From: DAOUMU01 sp034409055 | Lineage (GTDB): Bacteria > Chloroflexota > Anaerolineae > 4572-78 > J111 | Assembly: GCA_034409055.1 (NCBI GenBank) | Contig: DAOUMU010000198.1 | Coordinates: forward strand, 1-19,055 | Length of the DNA: 19,055 nucleotides | Direction of reading: 5' to 3' | Part shown: piece after piece, positions 8,301-15,800 of the stretch | Numbering within the stretch: the first letter of the stretch is position 1 | Layout of the letters: each line of letters begins with the position of its first letter | Translations under genes and position numbers: made by a program | The notes under the pieces: model-generated | Told to the model about the DNA's origin: nothing | Database searches by the model: none | The model's input: the letters and a program-made list of their open reading frames with translations, nothing else

Positions 8301-10353
8301 GTTAAGGTGGCCCAGGCAGCGCCCCGAAACGGATATTCAACCGGTTGAAGGCTTTAAGTGGGCCTGGAAACGATTTCTAATCTCGTTTGGGATTGGCCTT
8401 ATGCTGGGCGGGATTACATTTGTGTATACCACCATTACCTACACCAGGGCTTTTAACAACAGTATTATTCTGTGGGATGGTCAAGATGGCCAACGTCTGG
8501 CCACACTTGCCGGACACTCCTCTCTGCCCTTTTTTACATTCAGCCCGGATGGCAGTCGTATTCTGATCGCCAACTCTTTATGGTCAGAGGCAGCCTGGTT
8601 GTGGGACGGGGCCGGCGGTCACTTGATTGCCGTGCTTGAAGGTCCTTACGAAGGGCCCTTCAATATTGTTGGTGATAATAAATTTGCTTTCAGCCCGGAT
8701 GGCAATCGTCTGATAACGGTTAGAGAGGATGGGACCGCGCAACTGTGGGACACCACCGGCGGACAGCTTATTACCGTTCTTGAAGACCATCCGGCAGGGG
8801 TCCGGTCAGTCGGTTTCAGTCCGGACGGCGCCCGCATTGTGACGACCGGTAAGGATAGGACCGCGCAACTGTGGGATGGGGTCAATGGCCGGCTTATTGC
8901 TATGCTTGAAGGTCATTCAGACTGGGTAGAGTCAGCCAGTTTCAGTCCGGACGGCGCCCGCATTGTGACGGCCGGTTGGGATGGGACTGCACGGCTGTGG
9001 GACGGGGACGATGGACAGCTTATTGCCGTTCTTGAAGGTCATCCGGATAGGATCCGGCCAGTCGATTTCAGTCCGGACGGCAATCGTATCTTGACAGTCG
9101 GTTATGATGATATAACCGCGCGGCTATGGGACGGGGACGATGGCCGGCTTATTGCCGTTTTTGAAGGTCATCTGGACAGGATCAGATCAGCCGATTTCAG
9201 CCCGGACGGCAACCGGATAGTGACATCCAGTCAAGATGGAACAGCGCGGCTGTGGGACGGGGACGATGGACAGCTTATTGTCGTTCTTGAAGGTCGTCCG
9301 GACGGGATCAGGTTTGCCATATTCAGTCCGGACGGCAATCGTATCTTGACGGTCGGTGATGATAAGACAGCGCGGCTGTGGGATGGGGTCGATGGCCGGC
9401 TTATTGCCGTTCTTGAAGGTCATTCAAAAGAACGCCGGATCGCCAGTTTCAGTCCGGAAGGATTCTTGATCGCCGGTTTCAGCCCAGATGGCAGCCGCAT
9501 TGCGACCACCACGAGCGCTCCTCTATTAGGTGGTAGTCTCTGGTCTGGCGGATGGCTCGATTTCAGTTCGGACGGTGCCCGCATTGTGACGACCGGGAGT
9601 CAAATAGCGCAGTTGTGGGATGGCACCGACGGTCAACTGATTGCTGTTCTTGCCGGTGATGCGGATTCTATCAGTTCGGCCGGACGCCGTAACTTGCTGA
9701 GCCAATCAAATAACATGGTCCGTCTATGGGATAGTACAGATGGAACATTGATAGCCACTTTGGCCGGCCATACAACCCGGATTGTGACTGCTGCGTTTAC
9801 CCCGGATAACACCCGCATTGTGTCCAGCGCCTCGCTGTGGGATTTCAGGGGCTTTTCAGCAATCTGGGTCGTGTTGGGTTTAATCGTTGGTCTGCTGGCC
9901 GCGTTACGGGTCAGTTTGGTCGAAACCAAGACCTGGCCTAATCAAGGCATGCGCCTATCGGTCAGAAACGCCCTCCTGGGCTTGCTGATAGGGGGGATAT
10001 TGGGCATAGGTTTGTCGCTGATCGGCCTGATCAGTCTTGTGTTGTTGTTGGTTGGGGAAGGTCTTGCTCCTTTACTTGATTCTTTACTTGAGGACGTCAA
10101 TGAACTTTTCTTCCTGACCGGCATAAGTGGATCTATCACAGGATCACTGCTGGGTTTGTGGTACGGTGGCCTTGACGTTATCCAGCACTACACCCTCCGC
10201 TTTATCCTGTGGCGTAGGGGGTATCTACCCTGGAACCTGGTTCGTTTCCTGGATTACGCCGCTGAACGTATCTTTCTGCGCAAGGTCGGTGGGGGGTATA
10301 TTTTTGTCCACCGGCTGCTGTTGGAATATTTCGCAGGTTTGGCCAGGAAGTAA
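5305..10353 (+). CDS. Membrane NACHT ATPase with N-terminal kinase-like domain and WD40 propeller between membrane helices
   Basis: This STAND-type signalling ATPase has about 1682 residues. Residues 1-450 form an APH/kinase-like domain: Gly-rich loop GGGLSGS (38-44), K68 in VVVKLAP, VHGDMNLENIL (323-333) with D326 and N331, and LIDFSEAR with D345. A beta-rich insert lies at about 173-272. A basic linker precedes the NACHT domain: Walker A GEPGSGKTT (624-632), Walker B LLLLDGLDE (D702-E706) and the CCR segment at 733-735. Membrane helices lie near 888-908, 910-931, 953-975, 982-1003 and 1023-1046. WD40 repeats (about 1050-1513, eleven LWD-type motifs) follow, then helices near 1517-1537, 1557-1585 and 1605-1627, and a basic tail ending FVHRLLLEYFAG. 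Basic loops put NACHT, kinase and tail in the cytoplasm and the propeller outside. Bacterial NACHT proteins often act in antiviral defence or programmed cell death; that role is inferred here. The gene meets the next one tail to tail. Confidence 0.93.
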   Translation: MSGIVENPRGLELPSGAADILQEMFADYGRVVIKQEFGGGLSGSRVFLVRPIRIEAEEDRPELPVVVKLAPVGLIQKEWRAYQRHIRHRLMGIAEVRGKPVVLPGSGWGGLCYPLLGGGTFEVVTLNQYCREARLEDIEFVLGRLLKIIEQMIRLSRPYPEFHLRASYDRLLPVNLLIEPCSLPLAVRPTLIKPEALPAEPLQPGDYLRLEGFTITEVEPTEQTVTLNLSGTIEGPAASYRLRLYGVEGIAIDQVDQIMPPLEGVVIETCLGRLRTEAQAALGQSLDLAAATVPLPDGRSLPNPLARLAELLDETRDVKLGRVHGDMNLENILVDPEVRDVNLIDFSEARRDHVLHDFLHLEMEVMTKLIPEILHQHRLPAGSTILQLYEQLHQLTFHAGDFKPQLPHSGLAKPFTILQTIRQTARRYLLDYYDCSEYYQGLTLYLLGALKFKDLSDAPKAPLPKQVAFWGAATLVGMLSSEGVEEVQRSSPIKNEAAVSLSPAMMTPAPPQRRESPLERRSREVTLGQKLANLLAGGRNESRDRQNRQAMLKLVKDFWVKGVLESSLHGAALIELGLEARPEAVDRPWEMVLQTPDLPHLSIPAGTKMVDVFNELDRSLLILGEPGSGKTTMLLELARDLIDRAEQDPAQPMPIVFNLSSWAESRSPLAEWLVDELNTKYNIPKKIARPWVETDALLLLLDGLDEVAPKWRAACVQAINQFRQEHLVPIVVCCRVADYETLTVRLKLQGAVLLQPLTSQQVKAYLDGVGPELVAVQTMLQEDATLQELTQTPLMLSVMTLAYRGLPVEDLPPFETTEARRRHLFDTYLQRMFERRGADDRYSPQETTIQLSWLAKKMSAQAQTVFLIEQLQPGWLPSRGQRWAYTLGSRIISAFVPAIVLGLVLLNFPVSCLSINLPVGLIIGVIDGIRLDRSEQRAKSGAKRKSSFWSPVGNVLGLGVTFWLAAWLIGILIGHAAFEWTTGLVLAVFPGLLFGLLFGLRWPRQRPETDIQPVEGFKWAWKRFLISFGIGLMLGGITFVYTTITYTRAFNNSIILWDGQDGQRLATLAGHSSLPFFTFSPDGSRILIANSLWSEAAWLWDGAGGHLIAVLEGPYEGPFNIVGDNKFAFSPDGNRLITVREDGTAQLWDTTGGQLITVLEDHPAGVRSVGFSPDGARIVTTGKDRTAQLWDGVNGRLIAMLEGHSDWVESASFSPDGARIVTAGWDGTARLWDGDDGQLIAVLEGHPDRIRPVDFSPDGNRILTVGYDDITARLWDGDDGRLIAVFEGHLDRIRSADFSPDGNRIVTSSQDGTARLWDGDDGQLIVVLEGRPDGIRFAIFSPDGNRILTVGDDKTARLWDGVDGRLIAVLEGHSKERRIASFSPEGFLIAGFSPDGSRIATTTSAPLLGGSLWSGGWLDFSSDGARIVTTGSQIAQLWDGTDGQLIAVLAGDADSISSAGRRNLLSQSNNMVRLWDSTDGTLIATLAGHTTRIVTAAFTPDNTRIVSSASLWDFRGFSAIWVVLGLIVGLLAALRVSLVETKTWPNQGMRLSVRNALLGLLIGGILGIGLSLIGLISLVLLLVGEGLAPLLDSLLEDVNELFFLTGISGSITGSLLGLWYGGLDVIQHYTLRFILWRRGYLPWNLVRFLDYAAERIFLRKVGGGYIFVHRLLLEYFAGLARK
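8869..9432 (+). repeat. Tandem WD40-coding repeat, 126-bp period
   Basis: Inside the NACHT gene, the motif CTGTGGGAYGGG recurs at 8869, 8995, 9124 (as CTATGG), 9250 and 9376, with spacings of 126, 129, 126 and 126 bp (42-43 codons, one WD40 blade). The segment after it (GGNNNNCTTATTG) alternates between CCGG-type and ACAG-type versions from blade to blade. The second halves of the units at 8995 and 9250 also share CGGCAATCGTATCTTGAC. This suggests that a two-blade unit was duplicated. Earlier and later blades (8469-8868 and 9433-9843) are more diverged. Confidence 0.85.
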
Positions 10354-10365
10354 TCGAACTCCTGC

Positions 10366-10584
10366 TTAGATATCTCTTTTTATTTCGTAAATCCCCCCAA
10401 AAATCATCCCAACCAGTCCCCAGGTCATCACAATGTCGTCTACCCCCGGACCAATTTTGGGAAAGGCATATTTCACGAGTTGCAATTCTCCATATATAGC
10501 CAAGCTAACCATTAAGCCAACTATTGCCAACCTCGGCCCGAACCTTACCCAGAATATCACTCCGGTCATTACCCCGGATAACAC
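10366..10584 (-). CDS. Small membrane protein, likely the C-terminal part of a gene split by TAG
   Basis: This frame of about 72 residues is hydrophobic, with helices around GVMTGVIFWVRFG to LAIVGLMVSLAIYG and TWGLVGMIFGGIY. It ends in EIKRDI. It lies in the same frame as the gene at 10588-10971, separated only by one TAG codon and one Gly codon. The joined reading ...DFGPIF-stop-GVLSGVMTG... continues smoothly as membrane-protein sequence. A single G-to-A change in a TGG codon would explain the stop. If translated separately, it would start at GTG 10584 or at ATG 10569, which has GGGGGT about 9 nt upstream. I do not recognise the family. It ends 12 bp from the stop of the NACHT gene, in convergent orientation. 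Confidence 0.5.
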   Translation of the reverse strand: MLSGVMTGVIFWVRFGPRLAIVGLMVSLAIYGELQLVKYAFPKIGPGVDDIVMTWGLVGMIFGGIYEIKRDI

Positions 10585-10587
10585 CCC

Positions 10588-10971
10588 CTAGAAAATTGGC
10601 CCGAAATCCCTTCTAAAAAAGTTAAGCGGCGGCGGTCCAAGAAATAAATTCACCATGACAACCACGACAAAAACCATAACAAACCCGGCAAGCCCCCAGA
10701 TAATCCCCGAGAAAATAGCCCTGTTGATTACCCTGGCAACTTGGCGCCACTTTAGTTGGTTCCAGATTTTATATATCGTGTAAACCAGGACTAACACAGA
10801 CACAATTACTACCTCGGAAGGCAAAAAAAGCGGAGGCGGCAAGAAAGGGTCCAAAGGGTCATCTATGTTCGGATAAGCGAGATAACAAACGCAACTTAAA
10901 AAAAGCAGAACAAGGATAAGAACAACTAACACAATATGGTCTTTGTTTGACTTCGGGGTAAGTGTTGACAT
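10588..10971 (-). CDS. Three-helix membrane protein of unknown function
   Basis: This 127-residue protein has three predicted membrane helices: IVLVVLILVLLFLSCVCYLA (13-32), EVVIVSVLVLVYTIYKIW (about 53-70) and IIWGLAGFVMVFVVVVMVNL (about 90-109). A Pro-rich loop separates the first two. I do not recognise the family. The frame ends at TAG, but the same frame continues as 10366-10584, so the ancestral protein was probably about 200 residues with five or so helices. ATG 10971 lies only 7 bp from the end of a 92-bp element (10979-11070) that looks like an activator site plus promoter. The mRNA may therefore be nearly leaderless, since no ribosome binding site is visible. The neighbouring ATPase/winged-helix protein is the likely regulator. 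Confidence 0.6.
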   Translation of the reverse strand: MSTLTPKSNKDHIVLVVLILVLLFLSCVCYLAYPNIDDPLDPFLPPPLFLPSEVVIVSVLVLVYTIYKIWNQLKWRQVARVINRAIFSGIIWGLAGFVMVFVVVVMVNLFLGPPPLNFFRRDFGPIF

Positions 10972-10978
10972 GTTGAAA

Positions 10979-11070
10979 CTAGAGTATCAAAAAAGTTGGC
11001 AGATATCTTGCCCGAATAGCAGCCAAAATAGCTCCAAAATTATCCAAATTTCAACAGTTTGGCCAGAAAG
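10979..11070 (-). promoter_or_regulatory. 92-bp operator/promoter element, left copy
   Basis: On the minus strand this segment matches the plus strand of 12683-12774 at 83 of 92 positions without gaps. It reads outward toward the membrane-protein gene at 10971. It contains TTTGG half-sites starting on the minus strand at 11048, 11038 and 11027, and TTCGG at 11016, so the spacing is 10, 11 and 11 bp. A -10-like TACTCT lies at 10986-10981. It begins 20 bp after the stop codon of the regulator gene. Confidence 0.75.
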
Positions 11071-11089
11071 GGGTATAGGGGGCAAAATA

Positions 11090-12403
11090 TCACTCTTTTA
11101 GGTCCAGTTGATACCCTTCTCCCCAAACGGTTTCAATGGCGATGTACTGGCTTAATACGGGCTGCTTTAACCAGTTTTTTATCCGGTCGATTTGCCTGCT
11201 TAGGGCCTGATCAGTGACCCCGCCCTTATAATTTGAGGGCCAACCGACCGCAATCAGTTGATCTTTAGGGCAAGTTTCGCCGTGGTTTTCGAGTAGATAA
11301 CATAACAATCTTCTTTGTCTCTGGGAAAGCTCGTGGATGGCGAAAGACAGTTCTTTATCAATTGTCCTGATAATCAGTTCGGTTTGAGTATTATCGCAGT
11401 GCGTGTCTATCACTGTTCTTGTTTTCTTTTGCAATTTGACAAAGCTTTCAAATACAGGCGAGAAGAAGTGCGCCTGATCTTCCAAAATCCCATAGTTTAA
11501 GAGAACTTTGACCGGTTGGCTCACCTCTCGGCTAGAGGCGTCCCTGGTGGCCACATCGATCAGAAAGTTTTTATGGGTCTGTTCTACGTCATCCCAAATG
11601 GCTTGACAGGCTACACGGATGCCGCCATAGGTTAAAGCTTGTTCCGGTTCCGTTAGCAAAGAGACATCTCCACTCAGCATCAAATGGGTCAGGTATCTGG
11701 TTAACAAGGGGTGACCTCCGGCCATCTGGTAAATCTTCTCCTTATGGGCATCACTAAGACGATCTGACTTTTGCCCGACTTTGTGCAACTGGCGGTCAAT
11801 CGAAAAAAAGATGTCTTTCCGATTAAGCAGAGATAGCCAGCAAATTGAACGATCCGCCCCTTGATCAAACAAGCGATCCAATTTGTAAAAGCCGGCAAAA
11901 TCGATTTTAAGATTTGTCACAAAGATATAGATGACATTTAGCTTTTGTCTGCTGTTACGCAGGGCGAACAGAAAATTAAAGAAGTTCTCGCCCAAGGCTT
12001 GCTGAAGTGACAGGGCAAAGTTATCAAAAATCACCACCAGGTCAATGTCCGGCTCAAGCTTTCTGATTTCAGCAATTAATCGATTCTTGAGGGCGTCGGG
12101 ACTACTTTCGCCAAGTATCTGAACATCATGACCTAAAGCTCCCAGGAGTTCGCCATACATCCCTTCTGGATCAGTGATGACCATATCTCCGTCGACTCTG
12201 ATAAATTTCAAGTTATCTGATAGGCCATAATTTTCCAGAACACCCGGTCGGTGGAGCAGGAAATCGATCAGGCGGCTCTTACCACACCCCGGCATCCCAA
12301 CCACCAGCAGCGAGGCCCTACCTTGAATAGCTGCCACGATTTTGGAGACATCATCCTGGCAATAATCCAGCTCAAAGTGTTGCACGTCATAAGTATCCGA
12401 CAT
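11090..12403 (-). CDS. STAND-like ATPase transcription regulator with C-terminal winged helix
   Basis: This protein of about 437 residues combines an ATPase and a DNA-binding domain. Walker A is GMPGCGKS (36-43). A Walker B-like strand, LVVIFDN (122-128), ends in DN rather than DE. Residues 130-300 look like a P-loop ATPase with a helical follow-on domain (MAGGHPLLTRYLTHLML). The last 85 or so residues are an OmpR/PhoB-type winged helix: LSQRQRRLLCYLLENHG, a recognition-helix region (TDQALSRQIDRIKNWL) and VWGEGYQL at the wing. ATP state probably gates DNA binding, as in STAND regulators. The start chosen is ATG 12403; an in-frame TTG at 12418 is possible, and neither has a strong ribosome binding site. 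Two inverted 92-bp operator-like elements flank the gene, so its probable targets are the membrane protein on the left and the metalloprotease on the right. The inducing signal is unknown. Confidence 0.87.
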   Translation of the reverse strand: MSDTYDVQHFELDYCQDDVSKIVAAIQGRASLLVVGMPGCGKSRLIDFLLHRPGVLENYGLSDNLKFIRVDGDMVITDPEGMYGELLGALGHDVQILGESSPDALKNRLIAEIRKLEPDIDLVVIFDNFALSLQQALGENFFNFLFALRNSRQKLNVIYIFVTNLKIDFAGFYKLDRLFDQGADRSICWLSLLNRKDIFFSIDRQLHKVGQKSDRLSDAHKEKIYQMAGGHPLLTRYLTHLMLSGDVSLLTEPEQALTYGGIRVACQAIWDDVEQTHKNFLIDVATRDASSREVSQPVKVLLNYGILEDQAHFFSPVFESFVKLQKKTRTVIDTHCDNTQTELIIRTIDKELSFAIHELSQRQRRLLCYLLENHGETCPKDQLIAVGWPSNYKGGVTDQALSRQIDRIKNWLKQPVLSQYIAIETVWGEGYQLDLKE

Positions 12404-12566
12404 TTGATTAGGTATCAATTTTGTGGCCAGTTTGTAGCCATCCCTCTGTTAAACTGTTTTGAGGTGAAGAAAAACCACTGTAAAAAATTATCAGGCATCC
12501 TGAGCCTTTATGGAGAGAATATAGCATATTTCGCAATAACACAAAAGTCGGTTTACACCTTCGCTC

Positions 12567-12606
12567 GGCCTGGATTGCATCGAACGCTTGCGCTCGCATC
12601 CAGGCC
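12567..12606. repeat. Hairpin with GCTTGCGCTCGC loop
   Basis: The arms GGCCTGGATTGC (12567-12578) and GCATCCAGGCC (12596-12606) pair with one bulge. The loop holds CGAACGCTTGCGCTC. The loop end resembles that of the hairpin at 683-752 (CTGCGCTCCGC), although the arms differ. A REP-type palindrome is possible. Confidence 0.65.
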
Positions 12607-12613
12607 ACTATGG

Positions 12614-12643
12614 GGCCAATATTGGCCGGATTTGGCAATCCGG
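12614..12643. repeat. Overlapping palindromes GGCCAATATTGGCC and CCGGATT-loop-AATCCGG
   Basis: Positions 12614-12627 form a perfect 14-bp palindrome. Positions 12626-12643 form a hairpin with 7-bp arms and the loop TGGC. The second arm sequence recurs in the hairpin at 18837-18860 (CCCGGATT and AATCCGGG). These could be binding sites for a dimeric protein or a terminator-like structure. The first call rests on symmetry alone. Confidence 0.55.
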
Positions 12644-12682
12644 CAAGAGCACTAAGGGTGGACCATCATTCTGACGATTACA

Positions 12683-12774
12683 CTTTCTCGCCAAAATGTT
12701 GAAATTTGGATAGTTTTGGAGCTATTTTGGCCGCTATTTGGGCTAGATATCTTCCGACTTTTTTGGTACTCTAG
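12683..12774 (+). promoter_or_regulatory. 92-bp operator/promoter element, right copy
   Basis: This segment is an inverted copy of 10979-11070 (83 of 92 positions match). TTTGG half-sites start at 12705, 12715, 12726 and 12737, with spacings of 10, 11 and 11 bp, so all lie on one face of the helix. A -10-like TACTCT sits at 12767-12772, 25 bp after the last half-site, leaving room for an activator overlapping the -35 position. The predicted transcript would start near 12779 and lead into the metalloprotease gene at 12873. The arrangement resembles PhoB/OmpR-type activator sites. Confidence 0.75.
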
Positions 12775-12872
12775 AGGTGCTTCCCATAAGTTTTTAGGGT
12801 AATTCTTGCTCCAGCCAGGTCCGTGACCTGACGGCCTTGGCTCGGTACGGTGCGCATTTATAGGAGGGTGCA

Positions 12873-15800
12873 ATGAAACCGATGCAGAAAACCAGACTGG
12901 TTCGCTGGCTCTCAGCGACACTGTGGGGCTTGATGTTGCTAGTCTGCACAGCCGTGGTGTCCGGAACGCAGGACTCGGGCCAAAATCTCTTCGTCGCGGA
13001 AGCCAGCAATGACCAGTTTACGACCTCCAGCAACCTCGGCGCGAAGGACGCTCAACAGGCCGTCCTGCCGCGTATTACTTTACCGATAGACGGTGTACCC
13101 GACATCCTCGGCAAAGAAAGCGCGTTCACCGCGGTTGCCGATGCCTATGTCTCTTCCTCCGCGCCAACGACAAATTACGGGGCATCAAGCACCCTGTATG
13201 TTGGCTCGATTTCGTCGGGTCAGATTGGCCGGACACTGGTCCGCTTCGATTTGCCCGCTATGCTGGGCGGTGCGACGGTCCAGGCTGCTTCGCTCGAACT
13301 GTACCGCGTTTCAGGATCGACCTCACCACCATCGATAAGCCTCGGTGTCTACCGTATCCTGCAGGCGTGGGGCGAAACTTCGGTGACCTGGGCCAACCAG
13401 CCGGCACACACGTCGATCGACAAGATCAACCCCGTGGGGTCGGCCCAGGCCTATTACCAATGGGATGTGACCGGCCTGGTGCAGGACTGGTTGGACGGCG
13501 CGTATCCCAACTATGGCCTCATGTTGCAGGCCGAGCCCGAGACGACTCTTGGCTGGCGCGGCTTCAGCAGTCGGGAGGCTGGTGTCAACCGTCCACGTCT
13601 GGTGATCACTTATTCTCCGACAAGTAACACGAACGACCCGCAACTGCAAGGGCTGCGCCGCCTGGAAGCCAACTCCACAATACCGGTGCGGGCTCGCTTT
13701 CGTAATGGCATCCCGGCTTATATTCACGCCCGTGTGCCGACCGGCGGCACACCGGCCGACCCGCTGGGACAAGCGCGCGCTTTCCTCGACGCCTATAAGG
13801 ACCTGTATCGACTGATCGACGCTACAACACAGTTTCGTCTCGAGCGCCGAACCGTCGAACCGGGCGAAAGCCATCTCGCCCTACAACAGATGCACAGCGG
13901 CGTGCCCGTGTACGGGGCAGAGTTGAGCATCCACATCAGGAACAACCAGTTCACGAGTTCCAACGGTGCGTACCTGCCCGACCTGCAAGTTTCGACCATC
14001 CCCAGCGTTACGCCCAGGATGGCCGAGCAGTCGGCCAAGGCCGACGTGTTGAGCCACACTCCCGGCGTGGCGGTGACAATCGGGGGACAGACGGCGCTGG
14101 TGATTTTCGACCGTAGCTTGTGGGCGAACGTTGCCTCCGATCCGCGCCTGGCCTGGCGCGTGAATGTGGGCGGCACACAAGGTTGGACCTATTTCGTAGA
14201 CGCGCAGACCGGTGTCATCTTGCACCGCTTGAGCTATGAGCAGCCCCGCCTCGACCTGGCTACCTTTACCGCCAACAACGACACGTCCGATGATTGCTGG
14301 GAGGACGATGATCCCAGCACCCAATGGTACGATGAAAACGGACCCTTGGTACCAGGTAGAGACATTGATATTGATGGTCAGAACGCCAATGTTTATATTC
14401 GCTGGGTCTACCGCTACTACGAAGACAGATTTGTTCGCCGGTCGTACGATGGCGACGACGGTCTGATCAGATTATATGTCAACGTGAATCTCAACCCCCC
14501 CAACGCGAGGTGGCGTAGTTGCGGAAACCTAATCGAATTCAGCCTAGGCTTAGTAACGCAAGACATAGTGGGACACGAGTTTACCCACGGCGTTGTCGCC
14601 CACCAGTACAATCCACCGTACGAAAATCAACCGGGTGCGCTCAACGAAAGCCTGGCCGACACCTTCGGTGAGTTCATCGAAGCGTTCGCCGTCGGCGCCG
14701 CCGATTGGCAGCATGGTGGGAATCTTGCCGGCGGTGCCAACCGCGACATGACCGACCCTCCCCGCCTGGGACAACCCGATCATATGCTGCCCGATTTCAG
14801 CGGAGATGGTGTGGGACTGCTTCCAGAACCGGATGAGCCCATTTGCGATAGCGGCGATCCAGATTACAATGATTGCGGTTGGGTTCATACGAACAGTGGC
14901 ATTCTCAACAAAGCCGCCTGGCTAATCTCAAGTGGTGCCTACAACACGCACAATGGCATCGCCGTCAATGGTCTCAGCGTCGCCTTTGCCGAGCCAATCT
15001 TTTACCACGCGATGACCGAGGAGTACCTCAACAGGAGCAGTCAGTTTCTTGACATGCGCGAGGCGATGGTCGAATCCGCCGAAGGGTTGTACGGCCTGGC
15101 TTCATCCCAGGTTTGCACCGTGCGTAATGCCTACGGTTCGGTGGGATTGGGCAATCCCGACACCGACTGCGATGGCGACGAAGATCCGGACCCTGCTGAC
15201 CCCGACGACGACAATGACGGAAGGCACGACGGAGTGGATAACTGCCCGCTAATAGCGAATCCCAGCCAGGATGACACCGACGGGGACGACACGGGCGACA
15301 GATGCGACACCGATGACGACAACGACGGCGTTGTAGACGGCGAGGACAACTGCAGGCTGGTCGCCAACCCTAGCCAGCTTGATACCGACGGGGATGGCGT
15401 CGGCGAAGCCTGCGATGATGACGAGCAGGATCCCGAAGAGCCCGATTTCATCTACAATCGTCATTCCGACGATAGCCTGTGGGATAACTGTCCTACTATC
15501 TGGAATCCCGACCAGGCAAACCACGACGGTGATGGTCAGGGCGACGCCTGTGACCCTGACGACGACAACGACGGCATCCTCGACGACGGCGACCATTCGG
15601 GCGAGGCCGGAGACAATTATTGCCATGGCGGCAACAATTGGCTCTGTGACGACAATGCGCCGTTTGATCGAAACCACGATCAGGACGACGATGACGACGA
15701 CGGCGTGGGCGACGTGGTAGACAACTGCCTCGGAACCAACAATCCCTACGTTGGCGGTATCTATCCACCGGTGCAGGCCGATAACGACGGCGACGGCATC

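Larger units (their letters stand above)
12404..12872. other. Regulator-protease intergenic region with hairpins and operator
   Basis: This divergent spacer of about 470 bp separates the regulator (minus) from the metalloprotease (plus) and holds no convincing gene. It contains a long hairpin (12567-12606), two overlapping palindromes (12614-12643), the right 92-bp operator/promoter copy (12683-12774) and a leader with TAGGAGGG (12861-12868) ahead of ATG 12873. The regulator's own promoter should lie just upstream of 12403-12418, but I see no clear hexamers. Confidence 0.6.

Noticed and set aside
8869..9432. Regular repeats that could be mistaken for a CRISPR or satellite array
   Set aside because: The 126-bp units are in frame and encode WD40 blades. 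There are no short palindromic repeats with unique spacers.
10979..12774. The 92-bp inverted repeats as ends of a transposon carrying the regulator
   Set aside because: No target duplication flanks them, the regulator is not a transposase, and the content looks like operator plus promoter. This is not excluded, but it is less likely than a duplicated promoter.
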